The position numbers were made by a program, and so were the translations under genes. A stretch of DNA of 64,000 nt from [Phialemoniopsis] sp. UDSM-2020 (lineage: Eukaryota > Ascomycota > Sordariomycetes > Thyridiales > Thyridiaceae): the NCBI GenBank assembly GCA_018873225.1, contig JAEILZ010000008.1, forward strand, positions 2,046,001 through 2,110,000, given 5' to 3'. Positions 34,511-46,766 of this stretch are shown here, piece by piece (within the stretch, counting starts at the first letter, position 1; each line of letters begins with the position of its first letter). The notes beneath the pieces are model-generated. The model saw only the letters and a list, made by a program, of their open reading frames with translations. It had not been told where the DNA came from and did not search any database.

Positions 34511-37500
34511 CGATGGCTCATTCCCTTCGTATAAGTTCACGAAATGCGACCTCATTTCCCCTCTGTGCTGTTGGTTTAGTGTGTTTTCTTCTCCTCTACT
34601 TCGATGTAATGTCATGATACCTTTCCCGAGAACGTGTGAGGTTTCCACGTTCTGTTTAGTCTTGCACAGAATACCCAAAGTTAGCACAGGGTTGCATGGA
34701 AACCGGGGCGCAACGGCGTTGACTTGTTTTTCTTTCGTTTCAAGATCGGTCGGGGGTGCGCGCCGAAAGGGGCAAGAGGCAAAAACGGTATACAAATTTG
34801 GAAGCATTATTGAGCGCCACATGCATGGACAGACGTGCAAGAGAAGGCGTATGGAATTTTCGGCTCTGAACGGTGCTAGTTGAAGAGCAGCGCGCTTAAG
34901 GGTTACAGTGAGATGTCAAAGACCGTAGTAGGCGAGACCATCTGGAAAGATACAGCTATGGAATACTATTACCATGATACCAATCTGGTATGCAGTTCAT
35001 GAACTGCATTGTCTCCGTTCAACGCCCGAGGACTCGGGTCTGCCGGGCCATGGCTGTGGTATCCACGGCGCTTAGGCAAGGTACGATGCAAGTCATGTGT
35101 GTGGTGTTGTTAAACTTAGAATCAAACAGAAAAGGACTGATGGGAGCTGCAGACTGCGCAGCTGTTGGGACGAGATGATAATCTGTCAGTCGCTGTTGTG
35201 TGCGGTCATGCAGAAACCATAAGGCTTGCGTAGTATCAAATGGGCTCCTCTCCCCAAGATGGTGTGCACCAGATTCGATTATTTGGAGATGCTTGACTGC
35301 GGGCCTGCAATGCGGTTGCATCGGCAGAAGGAGGAGTCAACCGGGCCTACTCTACGCTAGGCGGCGGCCTGCACATGCCGGTTGGACAGCCTGCCGCAGG
35401 GCTTAGTCCCATTGGTGGGTAGTACCGAAGTGCGTCTGCCTGGTGAGGAGAGCAGCAGAGCAAGAGAGCAGCAGTTCTTGTCGCTGACATGACGAGTCTT
35501 GCTTGCGGCGGCGGCAGTCAGACGAGCCGAACAGATGCACACCCTCGCGCGCATATGGTGGGTGAGATATCAGAAGGGGGAAAGTTGAGACGAAAAGTCA
35601 GGTACGGTAGCAGTGCCATTGGCCCGAAGCAGGGCTTGGCTCACCTAGCAGTGAGAAAAATGCAAAGCTTCTGTGCGATTGCGGGAGGCCGGGCTGACGG
35701 CATTCCGTGGGCGTGGTGGTTGCTCGAGATGACTTGCAAAATGACCTACAGTTGCATCTGGGAGTGAGATTTGAGAGAGCTCTCTGGTGGGTGAAGGGAG
35801 GAACGTGATGACTGTTCGCCAAGGCACAGTCCTCGGACATATGAGAATGCCAAATTCGGTGGGTTCGGTGGGTTGCACGAACTGCTCACTCACAAGTCCT
35901 TGTGAGCATGTCATATCCCGCGTGCCTTGTGGTGTGTGGAGATCAGTGATGAGTGGAAAGATGGAATGTAATGGGACGGGAACAAGCGCCGAGTGGGCAA
36001 AATGGGGAAAACACAATTTGCCCAGATTGAGATAAGTGGGCTAATTGGCTGATCGGTGCACGGATGTTTCTATTTTTATCTATTTTTGGACTCGGCATCT
36101 CATCTGCAGCCAATGAGGGCGAACAACCCGCCTTGCCTGCATCGTCGATGCAGGTTGCGGCTGTCCGTCAGGCGCTTATGACGCCCTCTGTGGGACCGAC
36201 AGAGGTCCGGCACATGATTTGTGATGATGATCTCCCATCCACGATGCGAGGCTCTGGGACGGGGTTGGGCAATATCGATGCGGTGGGTTTTGGAGGTTGG
36301 TCCCTCTGGTGATTGGAACCGGGGTCTGATGCGAGCCTTGTCGATGATCCTTTTTGCCTACTCGACTCCCCCAAAGAAGGGACCTCCCGCTTGTCGAAAC
36401 CGGCTGCAATCAGGCCTCGGATTGGTTATGACCATATCCTGACCTCATTTGCGTTCACATGCAGAACGATCTGCATTAGACACCGAAGAGCCAAGATGGA
36501 TACCTACCTGTTCATTTGCATTCGTCTAACGCGCTTGCACGGCGTCTTAATCTGTCAAGCCTGAACAGGTAAACACCCCTGGCGATGATGCTCGAGACGA
36601 GCACGTTGATATATTGTCCTGAGCTATTTACGGATATCGTGATTGAGTCTTTTGCATGCAACAACATGCCCCATTCTTGGTTGAAGCGATAAGCGCTCAA
36701 TGGTCTGTGATGGTAATTGAATGCTGCATAGATAGGCGAGGCGCATACCGAAATAAACGGGCTTGACGGCGGTGATGGTGTTTTCGCTCAGTATGGCATA
36801 CGAGTTTCCAACAGCTTTTCTCCTTGCGACATATCGTTGGAGAATGTGCAGGGTGAGGAATTGGGGACTGCGGGACGGACAGATGGGCGGGTTGGAGCGA
36901 CTGTCTCACATTGACAACTGCTGCGGGGAGGCGGGGGCATTCCTGGACTCGGGATCTTGGCCAGCCAGTAGGTACCGTACCTGGGCCGGTCAGCCACCAC
37001 AGAGGCCTGTTTTGGTGCAACTTGGAACCCTTTCTAGACGTCTTCGACGAGGGTGTGGTCAAGCTGTGTGCAATGCAGGGCATTATATCTGCACGTGGTA
37101 GTTAAATCGGGATATTCCAAGTTGTAAAAGCACCGGATTCACCTGTCACTAGGCGTCGGTGGATCTGTATGTATGTAGTACAGAACAGTACAGGACAGAG
37201 AACAATTGCTTGATTGAAGCCAAATGATCCCAGACTGTCCTGCTGCAACCCCCACCCCTCCCGGTGAGCACCGATTAGCTTGTAGATCGTTGTAATAGAA
37301 CCTGGGAATCACAAGCCAAAGGATCTATGCTTGTTGGTGATTTGCCCAAGCTAGGGGGATTCAATAGAGCTGGGAATTTGTCACAAGATCGTCCACGAGG
37401 TCGATCTCACACCGGTTGAGCCACAGTGAGAAAAAGACTGGAATGGAAGAAGGACCTTGTGCTACGGCGGTTGACGGGCTTAGAGGTGGTCTGTGTATGG

Positions 37501-38748
37501 GCAGAATTGTCCAGCCTGACGGGTAAAGTCAGTAGCGACGTAGGACAGTAGGTCCCCGCCACAGTGTGGCAGCTGGATCAGCAGGGAGACAATTGAACCG
37601 CGGACGGGATTAGGGATTGCTCCTGGGATCTTCCGCACATGGATGAACGTGAAGTGCTAGCAAGCATATCGGTCCACAGTACGTGCGGTAACTGCTTGTG
37701 ATATCGCACGTGGCATCTATGCTCCCATGCGTATCCTTGGGGGAAAAGCTTGACTCTAGAAGCAGGATGGAAGGTTTATGGCGCGTTCTTCTTCAACAGC
37801 TAGGAGCGCCATTGTGACGTGTTAGCACGGTTTACATGTTGCATGGCGGTGTATTGAACGATTCAGTCAAGAATTTGCTGGCTGGATTCGCTTGTGGTTG
37901 GTGATGTTAAGGTTTAGCAAGAGAGTGCTATCTCGTGGTTTAGACTTTTGGGGGACCTCTCTCCCGCCAAGAGGGCCAGGTGGGAGAGAGACTACGTTTG
38001 AGGCCATGCCTGTTTGGGCGTTGGCGTGTGAGATGGATCGGCCTGTCGAGGATGGGACATTCCCTTTGTCAGAGTAAGTTAACGTTAGTGAGATTTGAAG
38101 AAGTGGGCAGGCACCACCAGGGCGAGGCAGGGGGAAGGAACAAGAGGGTGGCCCATGCGCACACGCACGTTGTGTGTGTCTCTCCCATCTCCCTCTCACC
38201 CACACAAAAACCCATCCTCTTCCCCCTCCCGCACCCAGAAAAGTGAACACCTCACATCTAATTTTAGAATCAATCCACGCCAGATTCAGCCCCATCGTCC
38301 TGCACCACAACGGCCAGCCATACCATACCGACTATCTCCAAACGGCCCGCATGTAGCTTTGTACCCTGGAAACACCTCTATCGAGACATCTAGACATCAT
38401 ACCGACTGGAGCTGCTGCTGCTGCTGGCTGCCCACGACGCCAATCCGCAAAACCACAAAAACCCTGCCAACCCGCCGTCGTGTTTCACCCTCGTCCGCTC
38501 CAGCATCACCATCCTCACAGACCTCCGGCCCTTCGAAGCCTTGTCCATTCCTTTTCCCTTCTCTTTTTCCTAGGGTCTAGGCCCCTCACAAGTTGATCTT
38601 TTCTTGCATCGCTTGCTTGCTTTCTTTCCCAAGTCTCTTTGTTTGGAGTCTGTGATTTCCTCGAGGATCATACAAACCATTGACACCCTTGGCTTTACAT
38701 TGTATTGTATTCTATACTACACCATCCCATCGGCACACATCAGTCAAA
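34511..38748. other. Gene-free 4.2 kb stretch upstream of the MADS-box gene
   Basis: No supported gene. Frames are short, and those of 80-160 codons have no domain and biased composition only. The last 600 bp before 38749 are rich in C and T (for example 38170-38235), as often seen in fungal promoters and 5' leaders. A long promoter and leader of rlm1 is the simplest reading, but unannotated non-coding RNA cannot be excluded. Confidence 0.55.
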
Positions 38749-40738
38749 ATGGGTCGAAGAAAAATCGAGATCAAGGCCATTAAGGATGACAGGAATCGTT
38801 CTGTGTAAGTCGCGAACTGCTACTCTCCCTCCTCGTTGTCGCGACCCATACTAACGCGTTTCCCTCCTCGCAGCACCTTTCTGAAGCGCAAAGGCGGCCT
38901 TTTCAAGAAGGCCCATGAGCTTTCTGTGCTTTGCTCCGTCGATGTCGCCGTCTTCATCTTCGGCAGCAACAAGAAGCTCTACGAGTATTCATCGGCCGAC
39001 ATGCGAGACCTTATAACCCGCTATACCTATGTAAGCCTTCTTGGTCCAGCCTCGCGCACTCTTGCCGCAGGAACTGACTATCGGACTTTTCTAGCACGGT
39101 GGCCCAAATGAACACAAGGGACCTTCCGACTTCAACGGCGGCGCAGACGACGGGTCCGAGGAGGAGGATGGCACTCCCCCTCAACCCGATGTCATGGACC
39201 AGTCCATGATGCCACCGCACTTCCAAGGCCAGCCCCCATTTCAACACCTCCGTCACCACACTCCATCGGCATCGCCCCCGATCCCCAACGGTGTGGTTTT
39301 CGCACAACAGGCAGCACAAAGAGGGCAGACACCGCAGCCTCAGATGGGTTCTCGCCCCGGATCCCGGAACGATATGCGGAGGATGGTCCAGCCCGTGGGA
39401 CCTCCAGCACCTCCCCAAGGCCCACCTGTCAATGGCTTTGCCTACATGCCCCATCCTGCCATCTACAACCCGCAGAACGCTCCCAATGTGCCCCATGCGA
39501 TGCCCCAGCCTGGCCCGCAGTATCCGTATCAACCTCCCCAGGCGCAACCGCCTCATATGCAGCAGTACATGGACGAGCAGCGACGGTCGATGCCCCCTAG
39601 CTTCCCTCCCCAGGCTCATGCCCAGGGCCAACCCCAGCCTCCTCAGCTCGCTCGCCATTCAGCATCCCCGCCGCAGGCTCATACGCAGCAGCTGCCTCAA
39701 CAGCCTATCCCTCACTCGTCTCCCCCTCAACCCCAACATCAGCACGTTCCCAGTCCTCCGGTCCCGCAGATCAGAGAGCCGCCAGCGCCAGCCCCCATGG
39801 AGCCCAAGACTGAGATGCTGCAGCAGCGGCCTCCTCAGCCGCCGCTGCTGACGACTGACGTGAAGAAGATGCCTCAGCGCAAGCAACACAGCATCTTCAC
39901 GCCGATTGACGAGAACCGTTCGTCCCTGGCCCAGCACCTGGCGGCTTTTCATGACCACGAGGCCTCAAAGGCCGAGGCCAACGCCAATCGGTCGCAATCG
40001 GTGGATGTGGGAAGCGTAACACGTAATATTACCACTGCCACCTCGCCACCGCTGCCGAAGCGTGCTGATACCGCCCAGAACATCCCGAAGCCTCGGACTA
40101 CTATGGCTTCTATACCCGAAACGACTTTTACACCTCCGTCGAGGCAAAATAGTCTTCGCGTTGGCGGCGGCGCTCGTCCTCGTCTCAGGGTTGAGATCCC
40201 GGACGAGCCCTCAGATGGGGCAGCTAGCGCTACAGCTGAATCTTCTTCACCCCGTGGGACTTCCACCGATGCAACCTCTCAGACCACGCGTCGGAACACC
40301 GACTCTCACTCTTCTGGGATGGTTCTTCCCCCACCATCCCCTTCTGCAACGACTCTTCTTTCAGCGGGCGCGACGGGTCCTCCCAACCCCTTTGCCCGTC
40401 CCCCGCCCCATCAGTCCAACAACATGAACATTGATACCCCTGTCTCGGCACTGCCGTCTCGTTTTCTCAACAATGAATTTCTTCCCAGTCCGAGCAGCTT
40501 CTACCCGGAGTGGAATTTCCGCGGGAGCGACAGCAATACCTTGCCGAGCCCTCTGAACTTTGCCACGCCGGTTGTAGGCACCGGACCCAGCTTTTTGCGT
40601 GATGACAACAATGTTGCCTCCATCCCGACACCTTCCAATTCAAACAAGAGGAAGAGTCCCGATGTCAGCGCGACCGACACCGCTTCAGATCCTCTGGAGC
40701 CGGGCAACGAGGCGAAGCGCGCCAAGGTTGATGCTTAG
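38749..40738 (+). CDS. rlm1: MADS-box transcription factor Rlm1
   Basis: Three exons (38749-38804, 38874-39030, 39095-40738) give 618 residues. The MADS domain is residues 1-60: [19 protein letters not shown] is split by intron 1, then [20 protein letters not shown] and [13 protein letters not shown]. The start and KIEIK(A)I pattern place it in the MEF2/SMP1/RLM1 group rather than the SRF/Mcm1 group. The rest is very rich in Gln, Pro and Ser, ending with a nuclear-localisation-like KRKSPD and EAKRAKVDA. Rlm1 is the target of the cell wall integrity MAP kinase (Slt2/Mpk1) and activates wall-synthesis genes; many SP/TP sites for the kinase are visible. It has an unusually long gene-free upstream region. 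Confidence 0.95.
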
Positions 40739-41539
40739 CGGGCAGACCTTTTCCGCCTTCCACTGCTTTTCTTTTCAGGATGGAATGTGCATTATTTTCT
40801 CTTCCTCTGCTTCTCTATGTGGCCTAGGCGGCTTTTTCTCTGCAGCATGGCATGCATGCATTTTTGGAAAACGGTTTTTGATTAAGAGACGAACGGGCAT
40901 GATTTGGATATCCTCTGGTTCTCACAAGGAAAAGCGACAGCTCAAATGACATGATGCTCTCTGCTTACGGTTCGGCGGCGTTTACTTGCTTTACAATGGG
41001 TTCTACCATCACATCTGGGTCGGCGTTATGGGCATTGCATGGGCGTTTCATGATGGGCTTCATCTAATTAGTACGGCATCAATTGCATTTGTTTCTTGTG
41101 CCTCTCAGCTTCAAGCTGCATGTCAACCTGGCTACTCGATATAAGTGCCCCTATCCAGACCTTTGATCATCTGAATTCAGTGCCTGAGGCTACCAGAATG
41201 ACTTAGTATTGTATCTTCTGAGCTTGGATTAAGTGGCTATGTCCCCTCCCTCGATTGTGGGGGAGAGGTGTTGTTGCTGATGACGGTTACGCTAAGTTGA
41301 CGTCAAAGTAACGCATGGTTGGTTCCCCGTGTAAGTCGCCCCGGCCGCACATCTGACTTGGAACTCTTATTGGCTCTTGACTGCTTGGGACGCTCAGAAC
41401 CTCTATGAAGGGATGCCATGATTCTCAATGTACCTTGACATATTGTCACTAGAGATACCACCGGCCGAGACAAACCCAGGCCTTCCTATCAGACTCCACA
41501 CCATATACCAAGAGTATCTCATCGCCGTGAACGTTTGCC
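40739..41539. other. Intergenic, 801 bp
   Basis: The rlm1 3' flank and the D-serine dehydratase upstream region. A TATAAG lies about 400 bp before the next ATG, too far to be used with confidence. Nothing else is seen. Confidence 0.5.
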
Positions 41540-43252
41540 ATGTCACCTTCAATCTCAGCCGAAGAGCGCAAGAATCAGCTTGTAGGGAAGACGCTCGGGA
41601 ATGTTCCCACACCGGCGGCAGTCCTGGACCGTGCAAAAGTCGAAGTGAATTGTCGACGGATGCTGGACGCTGTCAAGAAGCTGAATATTGGCTGGCGGCC
41701 TCACATCAAGAGTCACAAGGTCAGCCAATCTATGAGTTGCACGAAGACTTGACGGTTTGGGTCAACAATGCCAAAAGAATTTGATCTGAGGATTTGTGCG
41801 CTGACCAGCTTATTTTTCTACAGACACTAGAGATCACGAGGCTGCAGGTTGGCGACAAGGACAATACTCCTGTGAAAGTCATTGTTTCGACGCTGCTGGA
41901 GGCGGAGAACCTCCTACCACTTCTCAAGGAGTACCAGAAGAATGGACGAGAAGTCAACGTAAGTCTACCAACTTGCCTTTTCCGCCGTCTATACTAGCCG
42001 CTTTTGATGCTCAACTTATCAAAAGGTCCTCTACTCTTTCCCACTCTTCCCATCCTGTGCCGCAAGGATAGCCCACCTGGCATCGGAGCTCGGCCCCAGC
42101 GGCGTCTCCGTCCTAGTCGACCACCCGGACCAGATTGCCACCCTGCGCGCGATCCAGTCGCAGGTCGGCAACAGCGGCGTCGACGTCTTCCTCAAGATCA
42201 ACATGGGCCACAACCGCGCGGGCGTCATCCCAAAATCGGATGCCTGCCGCGACCTCGTCGCCGCCCTGCTCGCCGCCCACGACGAGGGTGCGTGCCGCTT
42301 CGTCGGGCTCTACGCGCACGCCGGCCACTCGTACGCCACGCGCGGCACCTGGGAGGCCATGGACTACCTGGCCGCCGAGTTCTTCGCGCTGCACGACGTC
42401 GCCGAGGCCGTGCGCGCCGCGACCGCCACGGGTGGCAAGCGCCGGCGCCATGCCCCCCTGGTGCTGTCGGCCGGCGCCACGCCGACGGCCACGTCGCTCC
42501 AGCACCCGGACCTCGGTGAGGACAACACGACGCGCGGCGACTCGGTCCTCAATACGGGCCTGCCGGGCTCGGGACCCGCCGAGCTCGAGACGCTGATGGC
42601 CGAGCTGCGGTCCTCCTCGGGCGGCGATGTGAGTCTTGAGGTACACGCGGGCGTGTACCCCTTGCTCGACCTGCAGCAGCTCGCGACGCACGCGCGCTCC
42701 GAGGACCGCGGCCTCGCGGCGTCGGACCTCGCGCTCACGGTGCTCGCCGAGGTGGCCTCTGTCTACCCGGGCCGCGGGTACGACCACACGGCCGAGGCGC
42801 TCATCAACGCGGGCACCTTGGCGCTCGGGCGGGAGCCGTGCCGCGACCCGAGCGTCGACAGGGAAGGAACTTACTCGGGCTGGGGGATCCTGATGCCGTG
42901 GCGCGCGGCCGGTTCCGGCGAAAAGGACAACGGAGACAGAAAGCACGAGCAGATCTGGCCCGGGTGCGAGTTCCCGCACGCGCACGGCGGGTGGGAGGTC
43001 GCGCGCCTCAGCCAGGAGCACGGGATGCTGGCGTGGTGCGGCGCGGCCGGCGAGGAGGCGCCCCTGAGCGTGGGCCAGAGGGTGCGGGTGTGGCCCAACC
43101 ACGCGTGCGTCGCGGGCGCCATGTTTGACCGGTATCTTGTCGTCGACAGCCGGCTGGAAGGAAGGGAGGATGAGATTGTTGATGTTTGGGAGAGGTGGAG
43201 AGGCTGGTGGGATTTACATGTAATATCAAATACAAACAAAATCAGCCCGTGA
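41540..43252 (+). CDS. D-serine dehydratase (DSD1-like, alanine-racemase fold, PLP and zinc)
   Basis: Three exons (41540-41719, 41824-41958, 42026-43252) give 513 residues. The N-terminal fold-type III PLP barrel starts TPAAVLDRAKVEVNC, and the Schiff-base lysine is Lys57 in RPHIKSHK. The C-terminal domain has the His-x-Cys zinc pair (His464, Cys466 in WPNHACVAG) characteristic of eukaryotic D-serine dehydratase, which turns D-serine into pyruvate and ammonia. A D-threonine aldolase-like role is the main alternative. Exon 3 is far richer in G and C than exons 1-2, with frequent GCC/CTC/CGC codons, and this opens a long frame on the opposite strand that is only a shadow. A low-complexity insert separates two barrel strands near residues 250-270. 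It is convergent with Arp4. Confidence 0.88.
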
Positions 43253-43578
43253 GCTGAGATCTTTGATTTCTGGTTGAAGTGGCGAAGTATCAGGCCAACT
43301 CCAGGTGCACGGTCTGGTTTCGAAAAGGTCAGGGACCTGGCAGAGAATTGACTTTTTATATTCCTATTCTTGTCCTTGCAGGACCTCCCGCCAGCCAGCC
43401 ACCACTGTGACCAGATTCCTTTACACAAGACTCCAGACGCCAGAATGCTCCACCTCCCTTGTCTAAAACGACACAAAATAGCCGATGCAGCGTAATACTG
43501 CCCTTGAAAAAACTTGTCTTGACTCCAAGCGCAAACGCCTCAGGCACCGAAAAGAGATGCTCCCTCCGAGACGCCCGT
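43253..43578. other. Convergent 3' intergenic, 326 bp
   Basis: This lies between the stop codons of D-serine dehydratase (+) and Arp4 (-). It probably holds both 3' UTRs. Nothing else is seen. Confidence 0.5.
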
Positions 43579-45126
43579 CTACTTGCACCGCTTCTCGATG
43601 ATTCCAGCTCCGTTCTCCTCGTACTCCTTACGCGAGATCCACATCTGGTGGAACGTACCGAGACTAGCAAGAATACTGCCACCGATCCAGGCTCCAAAGC
43701 GCCTTTCGGTCGTGAGACCGGCAGCGTGCAGCTTGATGCGCTGGGCCTGGTTGGCGGCCTGCAGCTCGTTGTTGAGACGGTCGTTGAAGCCATTGAGCAG
43801 ACTGGTGCTGCCGGTGACGACCACGTTGGCAAGCAGGTTACCGCGAAGGTCAACGTCGACACCGTTGAGGGACGCCTTGATGAGCTCGGGGATCGTCTGG
43901 CTCTTAGACAAACGCTCGTCACCGATGGGGTAGGCAGCCGTCTCATCCCACATGCCCTCTGACACCTTGAATCGCTGCTCGCGCCACATCTGGTTGAAGC
44001 CGTCGGGCATCTCGAAGACGCGGCCGGGTTGCGACTTGACAAAGTCTTCGTTGCCGGGGGTGTTGTACCGGCCGGGGCCCCGCCAGACCTCAACTACAGA
44101 CTCCTTGAACTCGGTGAGTACTCGCTCCTCCTCGTAAGCCCGGAAAGAGCTCGAGATCTGGAAGGGGAAGTGCCGTAGCCTGGCCTGAGCCGGGGCACCA
44201 GCATCGACTGGTGTCTTGTTCTCGATCATGTAGGTCGGGGTGACGTCGATCTTGGGGTCGTTGGCTTCCCACATGGCGCGAATCTGCGACGAGAGCCACA
44301 AACCACCAACGTGAGACTTCTGGATGGACCTCTTGAGAACCATACCGTCATGAATCGCCGTTACTGATGTGTTGGCTCCGCCGACGTCGATGACGAGGGC
44401 GGTCGCCTTGCCCGCTGCGAATGCCGACAGAACCGGTGTCTTACTCAGCCAGAATGCAGGGCATCCCCAGCCCTCCATCGCAATCTCGATAGCCTTCTCC
44501 CGGGCCTTTCCGCTGTTCCATGGTGCTTCGGTCATCAGCAGCGGGTTCTCGGCCAGGGGCTTCTCCAGCTCCTCGACGGCCGCCTCGGCATCCTCCATGG
44601 CGACGTCGCCATCGCCGTTAGCGGTGGCTGTAGCATCACCTCCGTCGGTCGCCGTGGCCGCGGGCTTGGGGGATGATTTGTTGATGTGGCCGTTGGCACG
44701 GCGGGATGCGACCAGGGCGGGTAGTCGGTCGGGTTGCAGGCGCTTGATGAGCATGTTTTCCCAGACAGCCGTCGCGGTGTCCCAGTCCTCGACAATGCTC
44801 TCGCGGTTCATGTAGTTGCGGACCTCGAGATTCTCGCGCGGCAGGAGTACCTCGTCGCCGTAGACATCGCGGCCTGATTCGCCGCTGCCGATGCGCGCAT
44901 AGAAGGAAGGGAGGACTGATTTGGGGACATCCTCGCCAGCGAAGCCGGCGCGTGTGTTGCAGTAGCCTGGGTCGAGAACGAGCGCGGAGACCTCATCTGA
45001 TCGGGAGGGAAACTAGAGTTAGCAACAATCCTCTCCATTGAGTTTTGTTTGAAGTGATTGAGACGTACCGCCGCCATAGATATCAGTCGGGGCGACTGCG
45101 GATGAGAGGGGTTGCTGTTGAGCCAT
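43579..45126 (-). CDS. arp4: Actin-related protein 4 (NuA4/SWR1/INO80 subunit)
   Basis: Two exons (45126-45069 and 44996-43579) give 491 residues. The actin fold is visible: SALVLDPGYCNTRAGFAGED (phosphate loop 1), ALVIDVGGANTSVTAIHDGM (phosphate loop 2), and the C-terminal VVVTGSTSLLNGFNDRL and RFGAWIGGSILASLGTFHQM. The pattern fits Arp4/BAF53 rather than conventional actin. Arp4 is a nuclear subunit shared by the NuA4 acetyltransferase and the SWR1 and INO80 remodelling complexes. An insert rich in Ala, Thr, Gly, Asp and Glu at about residues 115-165 (ATDGGDATATANGDGDVAM) lies in subdomain 2, a place where Arp4 homologues vary. Confidence 0.93.
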
Positions 45127-45631
45127 CTTGGCTGTCCTGTCGCTTTTGGCGAGCTCAATCCCGACTCAATTGGCACTTTGAACTGTTGCAAATCGCAGGT
45201 TGTGATGGCGCGCGATGATCAAGGGTGAGGCTGTGACAGAATTTCGAGTCGCGTTTTTGCAGGTGTAGATGGAAGCTCGAACTTGTCGCGCGATGTGGTT
45301 GGCTCAAATTGATGTTGGCAGGCTCGGTGGATGGCTGGCGCCTGCCTCAGCTCAAAATGCCCAGTCCCAAATCTGGCGGCCCGAAGTAACTCCGAACCAC
45401 TTCCCTCTCAAACCACGGGCTGATATAGTGCTACTTACAGCGGCGTATAGGGAGTTATACAACAAAACGAGCACTAAAAAAAGTCGCCTACAGCGGATCG
45501 TGCACTGAAATCAGGCATATCGACCAGCAGTTTTGGAGCGACGGACGCTTTCAATGTTGCTTTACAAGATAACATCAATACTCAGGCACAGGAACGTAGT
45601 GTTGCAAGCCAAATCAAATTGAATTGATGCA
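45127..45631. other. Intergenic, 505 bp
   Basis: The Arp4 upstream region and the 3' flank of the PIG-P gene. No feature is recognised. Confidence 0.5.
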
Positions 45632-46426
45632 CTAGACTAACATCTCATCCTCGTCATCCTGGATGCCGCCGTAGAGCACCTCGCAGACCCCAGCCAGCGG
45701 CACGTCCATGACCGCATCAGTGCCCTCGTTCCAGATAGACTTCCAGTCGAGCTCCCGGTTCCTGCTCGCCCTCTCCGCCCTCCTCTCCTCCCTGCTCTGC
45801 TTGTCCTTCTTCCGCCTCGGCGTGCCGTTCGCGCCCCCCTTGACGAAGTGCCTCAGGCGGCCCCGCGAGTCCACGACGGCCACCTTGGCCGCGTCGTCGA
45901 CGATGGTCTCGATGCCGCTCATGGGCAGCGTCAGGATCTCCGTGTTGTAGCTCGCCAGCGCCGCGTAGATGTAGACGATGAGCATCACCAGGAAGCTCGG
46001 GATGGCCAGGCTCCACCACCGGTTCGGGTAGTAGTAGATGCCCAGGACGTGCAGGAAGGGGCTCGGCAGGTAGCTCCAGAGCAGGTACATGAGGAAGGTG
46101 AGCGACGAGAAGAGGTACAGCACGAAGCCGTAGTACTCGTAGGTCGGCACTTTCGGCGAGGCGCGCGGTACGGGCTCGAGCTCGTCGTCCGACGCGTCCG
46201 GGGTCGTCGGGCGCGAGGGCCGCAGCAGCGAGGTCAGGGACGGCGAGGGCGGGAGCGGCGTCGGGGGCCGCCCGTAAAAGGGCGGCGCAAAGTTGTGTGT
46301 CAGGGGCGGCGGGGGCGCGTCATCTTCGCCGTCGCTGATGTCGTCGCCGCTGCTCGAGTCTAGCGAGGGGTCCTCCGACTGGTTCTCTGATAGAAGCCGG
46401 TCGTCCTCTTCGGAGCTCAGCGACAT
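45632..46426 (-). CDS. gpi19: PIG-P, subunit of GPI N-acetylglucosaminyltransferase
   Basis: A single exon. I choose ATG 46426 (MSLSSEEDDRLLSENQ), giving 264 residues; the frame continues upstream to an ATG at 46627 but that extra stretch looks like leader. After an acidic, Pro-rich N-terminal region the PIG-P domain starts at YEYYGFVLYLFSSLTFLMY and has two transmembrane helices (through LLWSYLP, and WSLAIPSFLVMLIVYIYAAL). The conserved family block between them is PNRWW. PIG-P is part of the ER complex that adds GlcNAc to phosphatidylinositol, the first step of GPI-anchor synthesis. The C-terminal tail is basic (GTPRRKKDKQSREERRAERA), then acidic. Confidence 0.88.
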   Translation of the reverse strand: MSLSSEEDDRLLSENQSEDPSLDSSSGDDISDGEDDAPPPPLTHNFAPPFYGRPPTPLPPSPSLTSLLRPSRPTTPDASDDELEPVPRASPKVPTYEYYGFVLYLFSSLTFLMYLLWSYLPSPFLHVLGIYYYPNRWWSLAIPSFLVMLIVYIYAALASYNTEILTLPMSGIETIVDDAAKVAVVDSRGRLRHFVKGGANGTPRRKKDKQSREERRAERASRNRELDWKSIWNEGTDAVMDVPLAGVCEVLYGGIQDDEDEMLV

Positions 46427-46766
46427 GATGCGCTCATGTTCTGAAGGCGCAATGGCTGTCGCGCGGTGTTGTGTTTCGACACTTTCAAGTGACACGGTTT
46501 CGCAAAAGTACAGCAGTAAATTGACAAGCTCCCCCTGGTCCACTGATATAAGCTTTTTACAGGCGGCAGAATCCCTGTGGACCGGTGACCCTTGCTGCGC
46601 TAACAACGCTATCGCAGCCATAACCATTCATACCACATCTACTTTACAGTACACAGGTGTATTAGAATAGAAAATCATCATTAGTCTTCCACTTGATTCA
46701 TCGAATTCAGACTCATCAATCAAGCTTTGATACAAGTGAATACAACGCTGATGCTTCTATCAACGC
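46427..46766. other. Intergenic, 340 bp
   Basis: The PIG-P upstream region and the 3' flank of vps8 (both -). An in-frame extension of PIG-P with its own ATG at 46627 falls here. Nothing else is seen. Confidence 0.45.

Noticed and set aside
42113..43102. 329-codon frame on the minus strand
   Set aside because: It lies entirely opposite exon 3 of the D-serine dehydratase gene, is Arg/Ala/Gly-rich, and is explained by the high GC of that exon.
46427..46627. Upstream in-frame extension of PIG-P
   Set aside because: It would add 67 residues with no family resemblance; the ATG at 46426 gives a typical acidic start. A longer form cannot be excluded.
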